Positions 23,450-37,011 are shown, counted from the first letter of the stretch. The stretch: DNA of 64,000 nucleotides from Diadophis punctatus similis (GCA_023053685.1 JALIGW010000002.1:241198677-241262676), one strand, 5' to 3'. The notes: generated by a model not told the origin, from the sequence alone. A program made the numbers and translations.

Positions 23450-24265
23450 TTTGGTATTCTTATATGCCACCCAACTCCCGAAGGACTCAGGGCGGCGTAC
23501 AACAGAGAAAAATACAAGAATAAACCAATAATAAATATTAATTAAAAGCAAATATAAAATTTAAAAACACAATATAAAAAACATCTGCAACCATTCAACA
23601 ACCATACGTACTATATCTTATTCATGTTTACACAATGATATAATGCAAAAATATTAAGTTTCCCCAACCTAAAGTGGCACCAAACTCCATACTTCTGGTT
23701 GACCTTACTCAGCAGTCTCTGGAGAAAAGATTGCATGTTGAAGGATAGCAGAAGTCAACAACATAGGTGTTGAAATGCTGCATTTCCCTCCAGCATCATT
23801 TTCTGGACAGGTCCTGACAGGAAAGACCACAACCACTAAAGAACACTGCCCTCAGGGGTATATCTGTAATTTTTTCACTAACATGCTATACTCCAGCTTC
23901 CTTTCTGCAAATGGAGCCAAGGAATAAGTTCAGGATCCCCAGAGGAAAAGTTGCTTCTCAGTGTAATTACCACCATGCTGCTCTTTGAGATGTTTCCTTC
24001 TTCTCCAGTGACTGCCTTTGATGTAAACATCAGACTGAAGCACTGTGGAGGAGATCTTGCATCAGAAAAGGATAAAGGATAAAGGTCACACTCTGTCTTA
24101 TGTGAATTTCAGAATAGGCAGGGCTGTGCTGTTAAATGTACTTTTCTCTCCTTTCCAGGTGAAGCTTGGTTTGTCTCTTTTAATTCTTCGGGGCTTTTAA
24201 TTCTTCAACTCTTCTTCTTGTTCTTGTTTAGAAACAGGAAGGGAATTGATTCAGTCCCGTGAATT
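22533..24265 (+). promoter_or_regulatory. 5' flank of V2R gene B
   Basis: About 22760-23070 aligns with 1180-1480 upstream of gene A, and 23650-24265 aligns with the proximal 5' flanks of A and C, including the acceptor-like TTTAG before AAACAGG. In between lie a minus-strand LINE piece (about 23085-23265, related to 17680-17760), an ATTT array and a LINE 3' tail (23453-23640). No core promoter is defined. Confidence 0.45.
23329..23452. repeat. (TTTA)n microsatellite
   Basis: This is about 124 nt of TTTA units with one TTTG unit, continuous with a LINE 3' tail ('gactcagggcggcgtacaac'). The Tyr/Leu/Phe-repeat frames over it are artefacts. Confidence 0.97.
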
Positions 24266-24483
24266 ATGAGCCTCTTGCTTCTGCTTCTGATGCTACTGTT
24301 GTCCCAGCCAGTCTCTGGGAAGCTTAGAATGAAATGTCCACTGACTCTGGAACACCAGGATGGGAAAAAGCCATGGAGCTATTACAGACCAGGAGACCAT
24401 CTCATTAGTATAGTCATCACTGCAACAAGAATATCTCACATAATGTTCCCCTTGAATGCAGCTCCTTCTACTCCGTCTCACTC
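24266..24483 (+). CDS. Gene B exon 1
   Basis: It runs from the signal peptide through [16 protein letters not shown], one codon shorter than A and C, and ends in phase 2 before GTAAGT at 24484. Confidence 0.9.
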
Positions 24484-27400
24484 GTAAGTCATTCAGGATA
24501 ATGGAGTTGCATTCCCTCCATTTATGATTCTAACACCTCATTTTGTTCTCCTTATTCCACTTATTCCAAATGGATATGGCAGCACCTCTCCTATCTAATT
24601 TTCTGAATCATTTTGATTGCCATGCTTTCTTTGTCTTATTTTGAGGAAACAGAAAAAAACCTCAAAGAAGTCCCCATTATTTTCCTCTCCAAGTTCAATC
24701 TTGAATTCATGACTTGAATACTGACTTTTGTTTAAATTAGTGATTATTGTAGTTTTCCCCTGCCCTGCTCATTCCAAATACAACCACTCATTGATATTTG
24801 CTTCCAGATCTGTATAGAAATACAGGATAACTTATTTTTAGAATTGGTTTCTGGGTCACTTTTGAAACATCCTCTTCCTTTTATGATGGTTCTATTGTAA
24901 TTATTCAATTATTTTGAACTCTGATTATTGAGCAAATGAAAATTAGTACTGCCACAAAGACTAGTGTATTTGCGATTCTTAACCAGGTGGAGGACTGTAT
25001 CAATTCCATTTTCCCAACATTCATTAAAATTGAATGGAGATGGGTGAGTATCATTTGTCTCTGGGTTTGGAGTCAGTATTGGCTTAAGACTCCATAGGGT
25101 TCAAAAGACAAAGTGGTTTAGATTGAAAAGAAGAATGTTGTTGGTTCTGTTGATGATGATAATAACATGATCATATTTACAGCAGTTTGTTTGTTCATTT
25201 TTACAGGAGTTTATTTACTCCTCATTGAAAAGTGCTATGCTTTATTTTGATTAGTCAAGCAAAAATAAGTTTTAAAAATATAAAATATATTTTGCTATTG
25301 ATGATGATGGTAATGGTGATGATAATAATGAACATTTTTTACAGTAGAATATCTTCTGATCAGTCTAAACTCCTACGCTTTATTTTCGCTATTCAAGTGG
25401 TCAATAAGAATTCCCAGCTCCTGCAAAATCTCACACTTGGTTACAACATACATGACAATTATTTGAACACCATTGGTACTTCAGAAGTCTTGCTGGACAT
25501 GCTCTCCACTGGAGAAGCCAATGTTCCCAACTACAGCTGTGGAAGGAAGGACAAACTTTTGGCTCTTATTGATGGAGCTGACAGGGACATCTCCATCCAG
25601 ATGTCAACATTAGCAGACACCTACAAAGTCCCACAGGTTTGTGTGTGTGCCTCTCTATCTAGTAAAAAGAGTTGAATTGGTAGGATGGGTAAGCAATCAA
25701 TTCAACCATATCCACTCTATGACGTTCAAGAGTTGCTTTCCTCCATAGCCAGTATAGGTATATTGTCTAGTGATGGGATTGATATAGGGGAGGGGGAAAA
25801 CAGCAAAGCAGCCCTATCATCACATGACACCATCCACGTTGCTTTGGGGGCTTCTACTGCACACTTATGAAAGTAAGGAGAAGGTCTGTGTCAAAATCAA
25901 AATCTTTATATTAAAACAACAACATATAACCTCTGTGGGCACAATTTAAAACTTATATAAAATATGGCTCTTTATTTGAACAAAACAATTCAGTTGAATC
26001 TGCAAATGTGGGTCTGATTCTTTATTACTTTGTTTCTTTTAATGCATTTTTTATCTGGTCCTGCTAATATTCTGTCTATAATACTAGCTAATCAAGAATA
26101 CAATATTCTAATATGTTCATGACAAAAAAGTTGGATTTATTGAAAGTTAATAACAGACCCTAAATACAGCATTCTTCATTGCTTTTTCAGATCAGTTATA
26201 AAATTGTTCCAGAGGCTCTGAGTGATAAAAGTCAATTCCCATTTTTTTACTGGATGCTCCCCAAAGAAAGGATCCAGTACCCCGGAATTGTCCAACTGCT
26301 CCTCCATTTCAGATGGACCTTGATTGGTCTCTTTGCTTCAGACACAGAGAAGGGCGATAATTCCATGAGGACTTTTACTACTTTGCTGGTCAAGAATGGA
26401 ATTTGTGCTGTTATATCACAACAGTTTTCACCAGCTGGACATACAGCACCCCTCAGGGATGTCATTTCTAAGTGGAGACAAGTCAATGTCTTTGTTCACA
26501 TCATGGAATATTTTGATGTTTGGGACAGACTTTTTACTTTCCATGCAACACTTAAAGGTTTGCCAGAACCCATTGAAGGGAAAGTCTGGATAATTTCAGG
26601 CTTTGGGGAATTGCAAATAAAAAGACACACATTTCTGAAATATGTCCATAGTATTTGGACCTATGGCTTTCAATGGAGAAAAAGGCCAAATGACAGTTCC
26701 TTTGAACCAGATCTCTTTGTGCAACCACAGTTTGGAGATCAATCTTTTCTCTGTTCTTTTTCAGAAGACATCGTTTCTGTCAAAGGCCGGAGAAGATGCA
26801 CTCAGAAATCTCCACTGAAGACCAAAGTGGAAAGAAATAGGATTTGGAACCGATATAACCACCATCTTTACACTTTGATTAATACTCTGGCCCATGCCTT
26901 GAGTGCTGCATATTCCTCCATGTTCAACAGGAGAAGGAAAGAGGGTGAAGAGAGGCTGGGGACTCAAAGGCTGCAGCCATGGCAGGTATGGGGTCCTGAC
27001 AAAGATCCATCAAACTTACATTTTTTTGATAAAGAATATAAAGGAGAAAAGGAAACTGTCTCAACCTTTTTGTGCTTCAAAAGGCCAACAAGTTTGGCCC
27101 ATCTAATCACTTGTGAATAATTTTCCAAAGAGCGGACATATGATCATGACACATATATTTTGATATTAAACAGTTAATTTTATAAAATACATATGCATTT
27201 TAAATAAATTCCTGTCTTTATAAATTTGTGATTAGCATGTTAAAATTGTGTGTTCATAAATTTGAAGGACACCCTGAGACTATCTAGCATAACCCCTCCT
27301 GTCTGCAGGAATCCCAGTTAAAGCTTCTCTAAGTGATGGCTAAGTGATGGCTTGGCATTAAAACAATCAGTGAAGGGGAAACTGAACTTCTCTGGTTCAT

Positions 27401-28962
27401 TGGAGCATCTCTAAAATTGTTCCTCCTTTTTTTTTAAAAAAAGATTTTATTTATTTTCTATTGTTTACATTTTGTTAGTGTTTGATAAACATCGTGTTGT
27501 CTGGGTTATTTAATTTGCTTAACAATGCAGATTACATTCTTAATCTCCACCTCTTTCTTCCAACCACTGTTAAAATAAAGTTCATGTTTGATAATATTCT
27601 GTGTCTTCTTTCTCTTTAATCTTCAGCCTAAATCTGTCCATTTCTGCACAATCTAGTATCTTCCTAATTATCTCTTGGCCTCGCAATGTTTCTTCATTTT
27701 TCCAGTATTGTGCAAATATAATCCTCGCTACTGTTAAGACATGCAATATTAAATATACACTTTGCTTATCAAGTTTTTCTGATGTTATACCTAATAAAAA
27801 CAGTTCAGGTTTAAAATCTACATGTTTTCCTATCATCTTTTCTAACCACTTATGTATTTTTGCCCCCTCTTTTTTGCTTTAACACAAATCCACCACATAT
27901 GATAATATGTGCCCGTTTTTTGGTTACATTTCCAACATTTGCTAGACATATTTTTAAACATTTTAGCTAACCTAGCAGGTAGTAAGTGCCATTTATAAAA
28001 CATTTTATATAAATTTTCCTTATAAGAAGTTGCCATTGTCAATTTACAGTATAGTTCCTTTCCCATACATTTTGCCATTTCTCTAATTCTATATTATAAC
28101 CAGTTTTTTTACCCACTGTGTCATTGTGTCTTTTACTTGTTCATCCTCCATTTTCTGGTTTATTAAAAAAATATATTAATTAATTTTTATCAGAGTTCAA
28201 CAATATATGATCAAAGACTGCTTGTCCTTTATAAATTGTTCCTCCTTTTAGGGTGTTTTTCATCTCATTCAACCAGAATCTCCTCTCTTGTGACTGAGCT
28301 CCATTTCCATGTCCATCACTCTGAAATAACAGCAAATTTCTGTGTAACATATTTCAGTTGATGGAAGAGTGCTATATCCTCTCTTCTCCAACAAAGAGAT
28401 TCTGTCAGTTGGAAAAAGTGCTTCTAAACTCCTCCTGATTTTCAGTTCCATAGACCAACATGGCTCTTCTCCTATTTGTCTTCCCTCAAGTCTAAGACCG
28501 GCTCCTTTGATCTCTTCCCTGGTTTCATTGTCCATGTCTAAAACTGATCCAATATTGGTGAAATGTCTTTTCAAAGTGTGGTGCCTACAAAATGACTTTG
28601 TACTTGAGTTAGCTCCTCTCCAAACTACGACATTCACTCCTAACATTTTTATGGATGCATTTGCCTTTATTCCATGAATATCACACTGCCAACTCATCAA
28701 CCCACATTTGATATGCAAACTACTATTTTGAGATCATCTTCACAAATATTCTTAGGTATAGTTAAACATAGACATGGATATAGAATAATAGAGTAGTGAT
28801 CAGTACTGGATGCAGTATTGCAAAGCCTTTACTAAGGCTTTGTAAAGTGGTACTAGAATCCTTTGAGAGCTGAATGTAACAAAATCTAATTTTAATGTCT
28901 GCTGATTAGTTTACATTTAAAGTGACAATAAAATTCTATTCTATTCTATTCTACTTTATCAA

Positions 28963-29000
<38 letters not shown>

Positions 29001-32000
29001 GCACGCATGCACGCACGCACACAAATTTTGCTGATACTTTATTTTTCTTTTTTGAGGACAGTGATAACACTTGTTCTCCCAACTCAGGATATTTGCAAGT
29101 TAGACAACTGTAGTAGAAAGTTTCCTGTGTGCTTCATCTTAGTTTGGTGCACCTGGAGAAGAACACTCATGTGTGAATGCTGTTTGTTGATTTTTGTTCA
29201 GCGTTCAACACAATCATTCTTTAGCATTTGGTGAACAAACTGGACCTATTAGGTTTTAGTACTCTTTTATGTAATTGGACACTTGATTTCCTTACTGATA
29301 GGCCCCAGTTTGTGCGGGTTGGAAGAAAAGCTTCCAACTCCATCTCCTTGAACACTGTATCTTAAGCCTGCTATTGTTCACCTTGATGACCCATGACTGC
29401 TGTGCCAAATCTGCTATGAATCATATTGTGAAGCATGCGGATGACACGGCTGTGGTGGGTCTTTTCTCTTTTGATGACAGTGATAACACTTGTTCTCCCA
29501 ACTCAGGATATTTGTGAGACAACTGCAGTAGAAAGAGTCAAATCTGAAAAGACAATGTGGGATAGGAAAAAAAAACAAGCTTTCTGCTTTTAACATTCCT
29601 GAATATTTCTGTTCTAGTTCCATCCATTTCTGAAGAAGAATGAGTTTTGCAATCTTTCCCACTTGAAAGTGTACTTGGACCAAAATGGTGATGTGGCAGC
29701 AGATCTGAACATCGTAAGCTTGATAGTTCTCTCCAGGGAGGATCCCATTAGAGAGCAACTGGGGAATTTTGAAAGACAGAGACTTACTATCAGTCAAGAT
29801 GCACTTCCACGGCTAAAGTTCCTTAACAAGGTCAGTGAAATATTAGTGTCTTTTCTCTGTTTTCCAAATCCTTAGGTCACATTTCAAGTGGCTAAGTCTA
29901 TTCACCAAATACAATGACCCTCAATGAGAATTGAATGTGGGAAATGGATAAATGGCTTGGGCGGTGTCATGCCCCTGTTGGAGTCTGAATCTGCAGGGGA
30001 AGATGAGCTGGAACAAGAACTGACAGCGATTGATAGGCTGGCTCCGTTAGCCTTGGAGGAAACTGGGGAAGGGCAGAGTCAGTCCAGGCAAGGCTTTTCT
30101 GAATTAGTAAGGCCTGCAGACAGGGGAGCTCAGGAGAAGAGCAAGGACTACCCCCTCCTGATCCGAGAGCAAGGGGGGAAGAGGGACGGCAAGATCAACA
30201 CAGATTGAGCTGGCTATGAGGGAGGAGAGGGCCCTTCCCACTTTCACAAGGCACACCTGGGGACTGACAAATAAAGGAGATGCATGTGGGAGGGGCATTT
30301 GTCGGGAACAACCGTTGAATCAGTGGAGCCTCGTGTGCACTTGCCAAAGCCTGGAGATTGATGTACTCTTTCTTGTGGAGCTTGCCAGTTTGCCTGCTTC
30401 GCTGAACTTCTTGCTCTGGTTACTAATTAGCTAATCTGGCTTATTGGAATGCTGGCCCTGGTTGCTGTTTGGTTAACCTGGCTTACTGGACTACTTGCAG
30501 CCAGAGGGTTCTGAAAATGCATGTGAGAGCTTTGCTCCAGAACTTGTAGTGAATGTAGGAGCATTTGGGGGCATAGTTGGAGCAATAAAGGGGAGTTAGA
30601 CCTGTTCTCTGGTTGTGTTGCTTTCATGCCAGACCCCGAGTCATCACCGGATGCTTCAGTACAATTGGCAAGGTGTCCTTCAGATGCTGTAATATGGAAC
30701 ACTGTTTTAAATTGATTCAGCTGTGTCCAACATGGGATGATGGTGACAATGGAGTCAGCCATGCCCGCCCAGCCATGCCCATCTAGTTGCATCGACCAAC
30801 TGTGACCACCCAGCCATACCTACCAATCCATGCCCACCTGGCCACTGTTAGTCGTCATAGTCTTACATGCAACTGGTGCTTTGAGGGCAAACATAATGCT
30901 GATGTGGCCCTCAATGAAATTGAGTTTGACACCCCTGCCCTGCAACATTGAGAATTAGTTAAAAAATTCTTATTTACCTAAGTGAAGTCCAGCAACTACT
31001 TGATTAATGTTCATGTCTACCTCCATTTTGCATTGATGGTTAGTTCCAACATATTTCGTTGGGCATTCCTTTTTCTTCTCCTTAGTCTCTGCCTCAGTCC
31101 AAATGTGTGCAAAACTGTCATCCTGGATTTTTCAAGCGGGCTCGGGAAGGAGAGCCAGTTTGCTGCTATGACTGCGTTCCTTGTCCAGAGGGGACCATCT
31201 CCACTCAGAAAGGTGGGTCACACCAGAGGAAAGGGTACTGAGGAAAGTGTTTGGCTTCAAGGGAGAAGAGAAATACACACAGAAGACTTGCCATAAAAGA
31301 TGTGGAGAAGTTATCTATGTGAAAGAAGGGACATACATTAAATTTACCATTATTAGGGGTAAAATTTGCCTCATTTATTTTTTAGTGCTTTAATTTTCCA
31401 TATTATGGATAAAGAGGTAAAACACAAATACTGTTTATAGCCCAGTTTAACATTCCAAGATTCAGCATAATTTTTATTATTTTATTATTTTTATTTTTAT
31501 TTATTTATTTGTCAAACATGTATAGGATAGTAGTAGTTTGTATAAACATAAGTAAAAAGTAACGATAAAAGAGGACAATAGGACAGTAGGACAGGGACGG
31601 TAGGCACAGTGGTGTGCTTATGCACGCCCCTTACAGACCTCTTAGAAATGGGGAGAGATCGACTATAGACAGTCTAAGGTTAAAGTTTTGGGGGTTTGGG
31701 GAAGAAACCACAGAGTCAGGTAGTGCATTCCAGGCATTGATCACTCTGTTGCTAAAGTCGTATTTTCTGCAGTCGAGTTTGGAGCACTTTACATTTAGTT
31801 TGAATCTATTACGTGCTCGTGTATTGCTGCGGTTGAAGCTGAAGTAGTTATTAACAGGAAGGACATTTTGGTATATGATTTTATGAACTACATTTAGATC
31901 AGATAGGAGGCGACGTAGTTGTAAATTGTCTAATCCCAATATTTCAATTCTGGTAGAATAAGGTATTTTGTTGTGAGCGGAGGAGTGAAGGACACTTCTT

Positions 32001-34280
32001 ATGAAATATTTTTGGACTCTCTCGATTGTATTTATGTCTGATATGCAGTGCGGGTTCCAGACAGGTGAGCTATATTCCAGAATTGGTCTAACAAATGTTT
32101 TGTATGCTCTGGTTAGCAATGTAATGTTGCCAGAGAAGAAGCTACGCAAGATTAGATTAACAACTATTAGGGCCTTTTTGGCAATGTTGTTATAGTGGGC
32201 TCTACCACTTAGGTCATTGGATATGAGTACTCCAAGGTCTTTGACAGAGTGAGGGTCATCTACAAGTTCGTTTCCTCCAAGTTTGTATTTTGTATTCTGA
32301 TTTTTTTTTGCCAATGTGTAAGACAGAGCATTTGTTGGTTGAGATTTGAAGTTGCCAGTTGTTTGACCATTCTGCTACATGATCAAGGTCTTTTTGAAGG
32401 GTAGCAACATTGTCAGTGGTGTTAAATAGTTTAACATCATCAGCAAAGAGAACGCAGTTGCTTATAATATGATCATAAAGAACGTTTATGTAGAGTATGT
32501 AGAGTGTTGGTCCTAGAACACTGCCTTGAGGGACACCACTGTTGACAGGAGCAGGATTTGATATGGCACTTCCTATTTTGACCACGTTGTCTGTTAGACA
32601 GGAACGCAGTTATCCAATCATGAAGGGGTCCAGAAATGCCATAGGATTTTAGTTTCAGAAGTAGTTTGTCATGTACCAGCATAATCACCATCATGGTTTT
32701 CTTGTTTGGATTGCTATAGTGACTTCCCTTTTCTTCTTATCTTTCCAATTTTCTTGGATAATAAATAATGAAATACTAACAGTTACAACAACAAAAAATG
32801 GAATATAGTTGTGGTTGTAATAGGAAAGCCTTACTCACATATTGGGATTAAAAGGAACCAGAACCAACAGAAAGCAGGGGAAAAAGAGAACCAACTAATC
32901 ATTTTTATTTATTTCATATGGTGTAACAGAATGCAGCATTAATACATAAAAGTACCAGAACAGTATATAAAAATGTGTATCAAAATATAAAACATCAGAA
33001 CAGTGAATTATTTAAAAATGCATAATAGGAATGATGGGTACAATTATGAATAAAATTAAATTATGTATGAGCAGCTACTAGAGTGGCTAAGCATATTGCT
33101 GGATATCTGGACTGTTTAGCCATTGGGCAGCAATGCCCTTGAGATGATCGATTTCATGCAGGGATCCAGAGAACCTTCTGAGGGGATATTTCATTACATC
33201 CGTGATGTGAAGTTTGTGGGATGATCCCACAGTCACAGTTGTTATTATCAACCTGCTCCCAATATCTCAATATTGACACCCACAATGGTTGGTCAGTATC
33301 ATCTGACATCCAAAAAAGACATTTCTTAAAAGGTGAAGAGAGATATAAAAGAAAGATTATTTTCTGTTTTCTCAGATACTGAAAAATGCACCCAGTGCCC
33401 AGATGATCAATATCCAACTAAGAACAGAATCCAATGTATCCCCAAAAGAATATCCTTCCTCTCCTATGAAGAACATCTGGGCATCATCCTGGTCTCCTTT
33501 GCCCTACTCTTGTTCCTAACCACAGGATTCATTTTAATTATATTCATTAAATATGTAGAAACTCCCATTGTCAAAGCCAACAACCGCAACCTCTCCTACA
33601 TCCTCCTCATCTCCCTCTTGCTTTGCTTCTTGTCCTCCTTTTTCTTCATTGGACAGCCAAGGAAAGCCACCTGCCTTCTCCGACAAACAGTGTTCAGCAT
33701 TGTCTTCTCAATAGCCGTGTCTTCTGTGTTGGCCAAAACAATCACAGTGGTGCTGGCATTCTTGGCCTCAAAACCAGGGAACAGTGTGAGAAGATGGTTG
33801 GGGAAGAGCTTGGCCAACTCCATCATCCTTTCTGGTTCTGCTGGACAAATTTTCATCTGTGTCTTATGGCTGGGAATTTCTCCCCCATTCCCTGATGCTG
33901 ATTTTCGCTCCCAGCTTGGAGAGATCATCCTGCAATGCAATGAAGGCTCTGTCACCATGTTTTATGTTGTCCTTGGCTATATGTGTTTCCTAGCTGCCAT
34001 TTGCTTCATTGTAGCTTTTTTGGCAAGGAACCTGCCTGGGGCGTTCAACGAAGCCAAGATGATCACCTTCAGCATGCTGTTCTTCTGCAGTGTCTGGGTC
34101 TCCTTCCTGCCCACCTACCTGAGCACCAAAGGAAAATCCATGGTGATTGTGCAGATCTTCTCCATCTTGACTTCCAGTGCTGGATTGCTGGGCTTCATCT
34201 TCTTCCCAAAGTGCTACATTATTATCCTGAGGCCAGATCTAAACACTAAAGAACATCTAATGATTAAAGTAGACAAATGA
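24266..34280 (+). CDS. V2R gene B: vomeronasal type-2 receptor, six exons, apparently intact
   Basis: Same family and architecture as gene A, by homology a vomeronasal chemoreceptor. The exons are 24266-24483, 25345-25636, 26191-26985, 29618-29830, 31086-31212 and 33376-34280. Phases agree, giving 849 residues with no stop. The signal peptide is [14 protein letters not shown]. Linker cysteines and V2R motifs ([38 protein letters not shown]) are present, and it ends at TGA after ...EHLMIKVDK. Introns 3-5 hold L1, LTR-like, hAT and LINE insertions, but intron 2 is compact (554 nt). The orphan exon at 21019 is its closest relative in the window. Confidence 0.94.
25345..25636 (+). CDS. Gene B exon 2
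   Basis: Acceptor TTTTTTACAG and donor GTTTGT; 292 nt. It encodes [16 protein letters not shown]...[16 protein letters not shown] and ends YKVPQ. Confidence 0.9.
26191..26985 (+). CDS. Gene B exon 3
   Basis: It is 795 nt and open, from [15 protein letters not shown] to LQPWQ, with acceptor CTTTTTCAG and donor GTATGG. It is the ligand-domain core with the same blocks as gene A. Confidence 0.95.
27425..28180 (-). mobile_element. L1 ORF2 C-terminal fragment in intron 3 of gene B
   Basis: The minus-strand reading gives the L1 tail: [13 protein letters not shown], then [16 protein letters not shown] (a zinc-knuckle-like region), then [14 protein letters not shown]. It is broken by a frameshift near 27840. 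Confidence 0.75.
28797..28865 (-). mobile_element. Short CR1 fragment
   Basis: About 70 nt resemble the CR1 tract 'actggatgcagtattc...ctaaggctttatagagtggtat' seen at 16650-16710. Confidence 0.5.
28966..29023. repeat. (CA)n/(CG CA)n microsatellite
   Basis: About 30 nt of CA are followed by imperfect GCAC units in intron 3 of gene B. Confidence 0.95.
29121..29460 (+). mobile_element. Rex1-like LINE reverse transcriptase fragment
   Basis: The reading resembles the Rex1/Babar reverse transcriptase. A run like [12 protein letters not shown] is followed by [34 protein letters not shown] and a frame-shifted counterpart of the 'HIVKHADDT' box. It is flanked by two copies of about 70 nt of host intron (29050-29120 and 29469-29535). 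Confidence 0.6.
29618..29830 (+). CDS. Gene B exon 4
   Basis: 213 nt, from [14 protein letters not shown] to RLKFLNK; acceptor TTCTAG, donor GTCAGT. Same length and phase as in A and C. Confidence 0.92.
29956..30655 (+). mobile_element. LTR-like repeat in intron 4 of gene B
   Basis: A GC-richer block starts TGTCATGCC and ends near a CATCA, with AATAAA at about 30585-30590, as in an LTR U3-R-U5. No matching target duplication or second copy is seen here, so the class is uncertain. Open frames in it are not convincing genes. Confidence 0.4.
30718..30937. mobile_element. Degraded hAT-type element
   Basis: The right end, AGTTTGACACCCCTG, is the complement of the terminus at 22316. The left end is a mutated version (CAGCTGTGTCCAAC). 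Target duplications are not conserved. Confidence 0.5.
31086..31212 (+). CDS. Gene B exon 5
   Basis: 127 nt with [16 protein letters not shown] and [15 protein letters not shown]; acceptor CTCCTTAG, donor GTGGGT in phase 1. Confidence 0.92.
31478..32700 (-). mobile_element. L2/CR1-superfamily LINE fragment in intron 5 of gene B
   Basis: The minus strand encodes reverse transcriptase motifs [13 protein letters not shown] and [11 protein letters not shown] (catalytic DD). The thumb region ([16 protein letters not shown]) and the C-terminus ([13 protein letters not shown]) follow, then a 3' UTR ending in an ATTT-rich tail. One frameshift lies near 32290. Shorter 3' copies of the family occur at 41630, 49152, 52799 and 59012. 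Confidence 0.85.
32701..33375 (+). other. Intron 5 of gene B, 3' part
   Basis: No gene is seen. The last 90 nt before exon 6 resemble the sequence before the orphan exon at 21019. Confidence 0.4.
33376..34280 (+). CDS. Gene B exon 6 (seven-helix domain)
   Basis: 905 nt, open to TGA at 34278-34280, with acceptor TTTTCTCAG. It carries three linker cysteines and seven membrane segments; the tail is two residues shorter than in A and C. Confidence 0.95.
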
Positions 34281-34393
34281 CTATGAAAATGCTTCTTAAA
34301 TTCGTAAGATTTAATTTTTGCATTGCAGTTATTGGATTTTTGTATTCTTCTTTTGCATCAATGTGACAATTAAGGTTATTTAAAACTGAAGGA

Positions 34394-34399
34394 AATAAA
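34394..34399 (+). terminator. Poly(A) signal AATAAA of gene B
   Basis: It lies 114 nt after the stop codon, at a spacing similar to the signal of gene A. Confidence 0.45.
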
Positions 34400-35490
34400 C
34401 ATATAAAGAATTAAGACTAATAAAAAATTACATTCCAACATAAAAGTCAAAAGGTATAATAAACAATTAATAATTTAAATTGCCATGCAGTCAGGGGTGA
34501 ACAAGCTAAGAAATAAGATAGTTATATTAAGTAAAGACAGCTGAATAGAAGAGGCAAGACTTCCCAAAGAGAGGGGGAAGAAGTCTTTTGCCTGAGGTGT
34601 CTTGAATATGAAACCCTAAATCCATGTGAACATGGTCACTTTCTGTCTATATGACTTTTTGTCAAAAGTAGGTGTGAGCAGTGGAGCTGGGTGTCAAGAT
34701 CATGCAGATGACTCCACTTCCAACACTCTGGATGTCTTACACCAGTTATTTCTGGAGGTGTTAGGTGACTTCATAGATCTTATGGGACCTCAGAGTTCCA
34801 TGACTCTGTGTTGAGTTATAACTATCCTAACATCCTTTCTGGACATGTCCAAAAAGTAGTGACCTTGTGCAAAACGGCACCTGGAAGGCTCAACACCTTC
34901 TGCGAAGATTTGATCCAGATAAGGAAATGAAAAACAGCCATGAATCTTATCCAAACAAGCCATATGATCCTCTTGTCCCCAAATGGGAAACTTTCAGCAT
35001 TCTGCTATGTGAATGGGAAAATAATCTAAGATAGAAAATGGCAGGAGGGCATCCCTGAGTCTTCACCATCTAGACCGGGGCTGTCAAACTAAAGTGGAAC
35101 GATCCTGCTCTCTGCCACCTTAGTCATAGCTGGAACTGAATTTGGAATAAAACTTGAGCATTCAGATTTATTTATTTATTTATTTATTGGTTCTTATATG
35201 CTGCCCTACTCCTTAGGGACTCAGGATGTTTTATGCAAGGCATCTCTTTGTGTTAATTTTTCCATCTGGTTTTTTTATCAGTTCCAAGATCAATTCAAAG
35301 TGCCTTGAGATTTGAGATAAAGTGACCAAATAAATCAGACAGGTTTCACTAACTTCCAGGGCCATGGATTCAATTGAAATGGTATCTGTGGCCTGAAATC
35401 CGCAATTTTTAAATTGTAGGCTAGGATTTATGCCCAAACCAAGTGTGAGGTATAAAAGCTTCCAGATTTTCCATCTCCCATTACCTAGTC
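34400..35490. other. Spacer downstream of gene B
   Basis: No gene is seen. A short LINE 3' tail with ATTT units and 'ggttcttatatgctgccc' is at 35165-35228. Confidence 0.4.
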
Positions 35491-35816
35491 CAGTGATGGC
35501 TAACCTTTTCTGGACTGAATGCCCAAAGCACCCCAAAACACCCAAAATGCAATGCATGTGTGGCCCCCGGTCATGCACACCACCACCCGCACACTCACAC
35601 GGGCTACCCACATGTGGCCCTCCACGCATGTGCGTGTGGGGCCCCCGCACACTCCCTACCCCCCCATGCATGTGCGGCAGAGACCCAAAGACCAGCTGGC
35701 CGGCGGGAAGCATGCATACATGCGTGGTGGAGCTGAACTGGGGTGACAGCTCGCGTGCCCACAGAGATGGCGCTGTGTGTCACCTGTGGCACATGTGCCA
35801 TAGGTTTGCCATCACG
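35491..35816. mobile_element. hAT-type element related to 425-850
   Basis: It starts CAGTGATGGCTAACCTTTT and ends AGGTTTGCCATCACGG. The interior shares the 'tgtggcac.tgtgccatagg' tract with the first element. The flanking octamers differ. Confidence 0.7.
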
Positions 35817-35970
35817 GACATGGTTGAAGCTCAGGTCATTTCTGATGCCAGTGCCTGGAGGGTTTGAGATCTCCCTGGACTAAATTCTCTTCCTCTAACA
35901 GACAATTTGTTCTTCCTCTTCCTCTTCACTGACAGCACTTATCCCATCTCTGCCACCAATTGTTGCAAAT

Positions 35971-36281
<311 letters not shown>

Positions 36282-36860
36282 TGAATCACCAATAAGTTGA
36301 TTGATACAGATTCAATACTCCAAAATCACTGGAAACCTGAACAGGTGATTTGGGTTTTCTGTCTGCAGTGGCTGGGGAGGCATTTCCATTTCATTAAAGG
36401 AAAGCTTACACATTTTTCTCAAAAAAGAATTGTAAATTATAAATGCTTTCCACTAATGACAAAATTAATCTAAATACTAAAACTGTTTTCTATTTTAGCT
36501 ATTTTCTATAAGCTCTTCATCCACACAACAGTCATGTGAAAAAGAAAGCATACCCTCTTTTGAGTTCTTTCACACCTGGCTTCTCCATTTCGGCTTTCTT
36601 TTTGTAAAACAAATGATGACATGGTGTAATATGTCAGGTGTTGTAATACATCTGAGGTTGTATTTATCTACTTTTAAGAACTGCTGAAGACCAGATGATT
36701 TTTACTCTGTCCTGAAATGTAAAACCATAGAACTCAAAGAGGGTGACTTATTTTTTCACATACTTTCTTTAATTTCTTTAACTGTATTTTCTTTCATGTC
36801 CAATTTCACTGCATCTTCTTACCTTTTATATGTTTTTAGTTTTAGTTTTCTATTTTCCTT

Positions 36861-37010
<150 letters not shown>

Positions 37011-37011
37011 G

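Noticed and set aside
28966..29023. Possible CRISPR-like or tandem regulatory array
   Set aside because: Simple CA and GCAC microsatellite without spacers; the genome is a vertebrate.
29924..30208. Acidic 94-residue open frame in intron 4 of gene B
   Set aside because: It falls in the LTR-like block and has no homolog in the matching introns of A or C.
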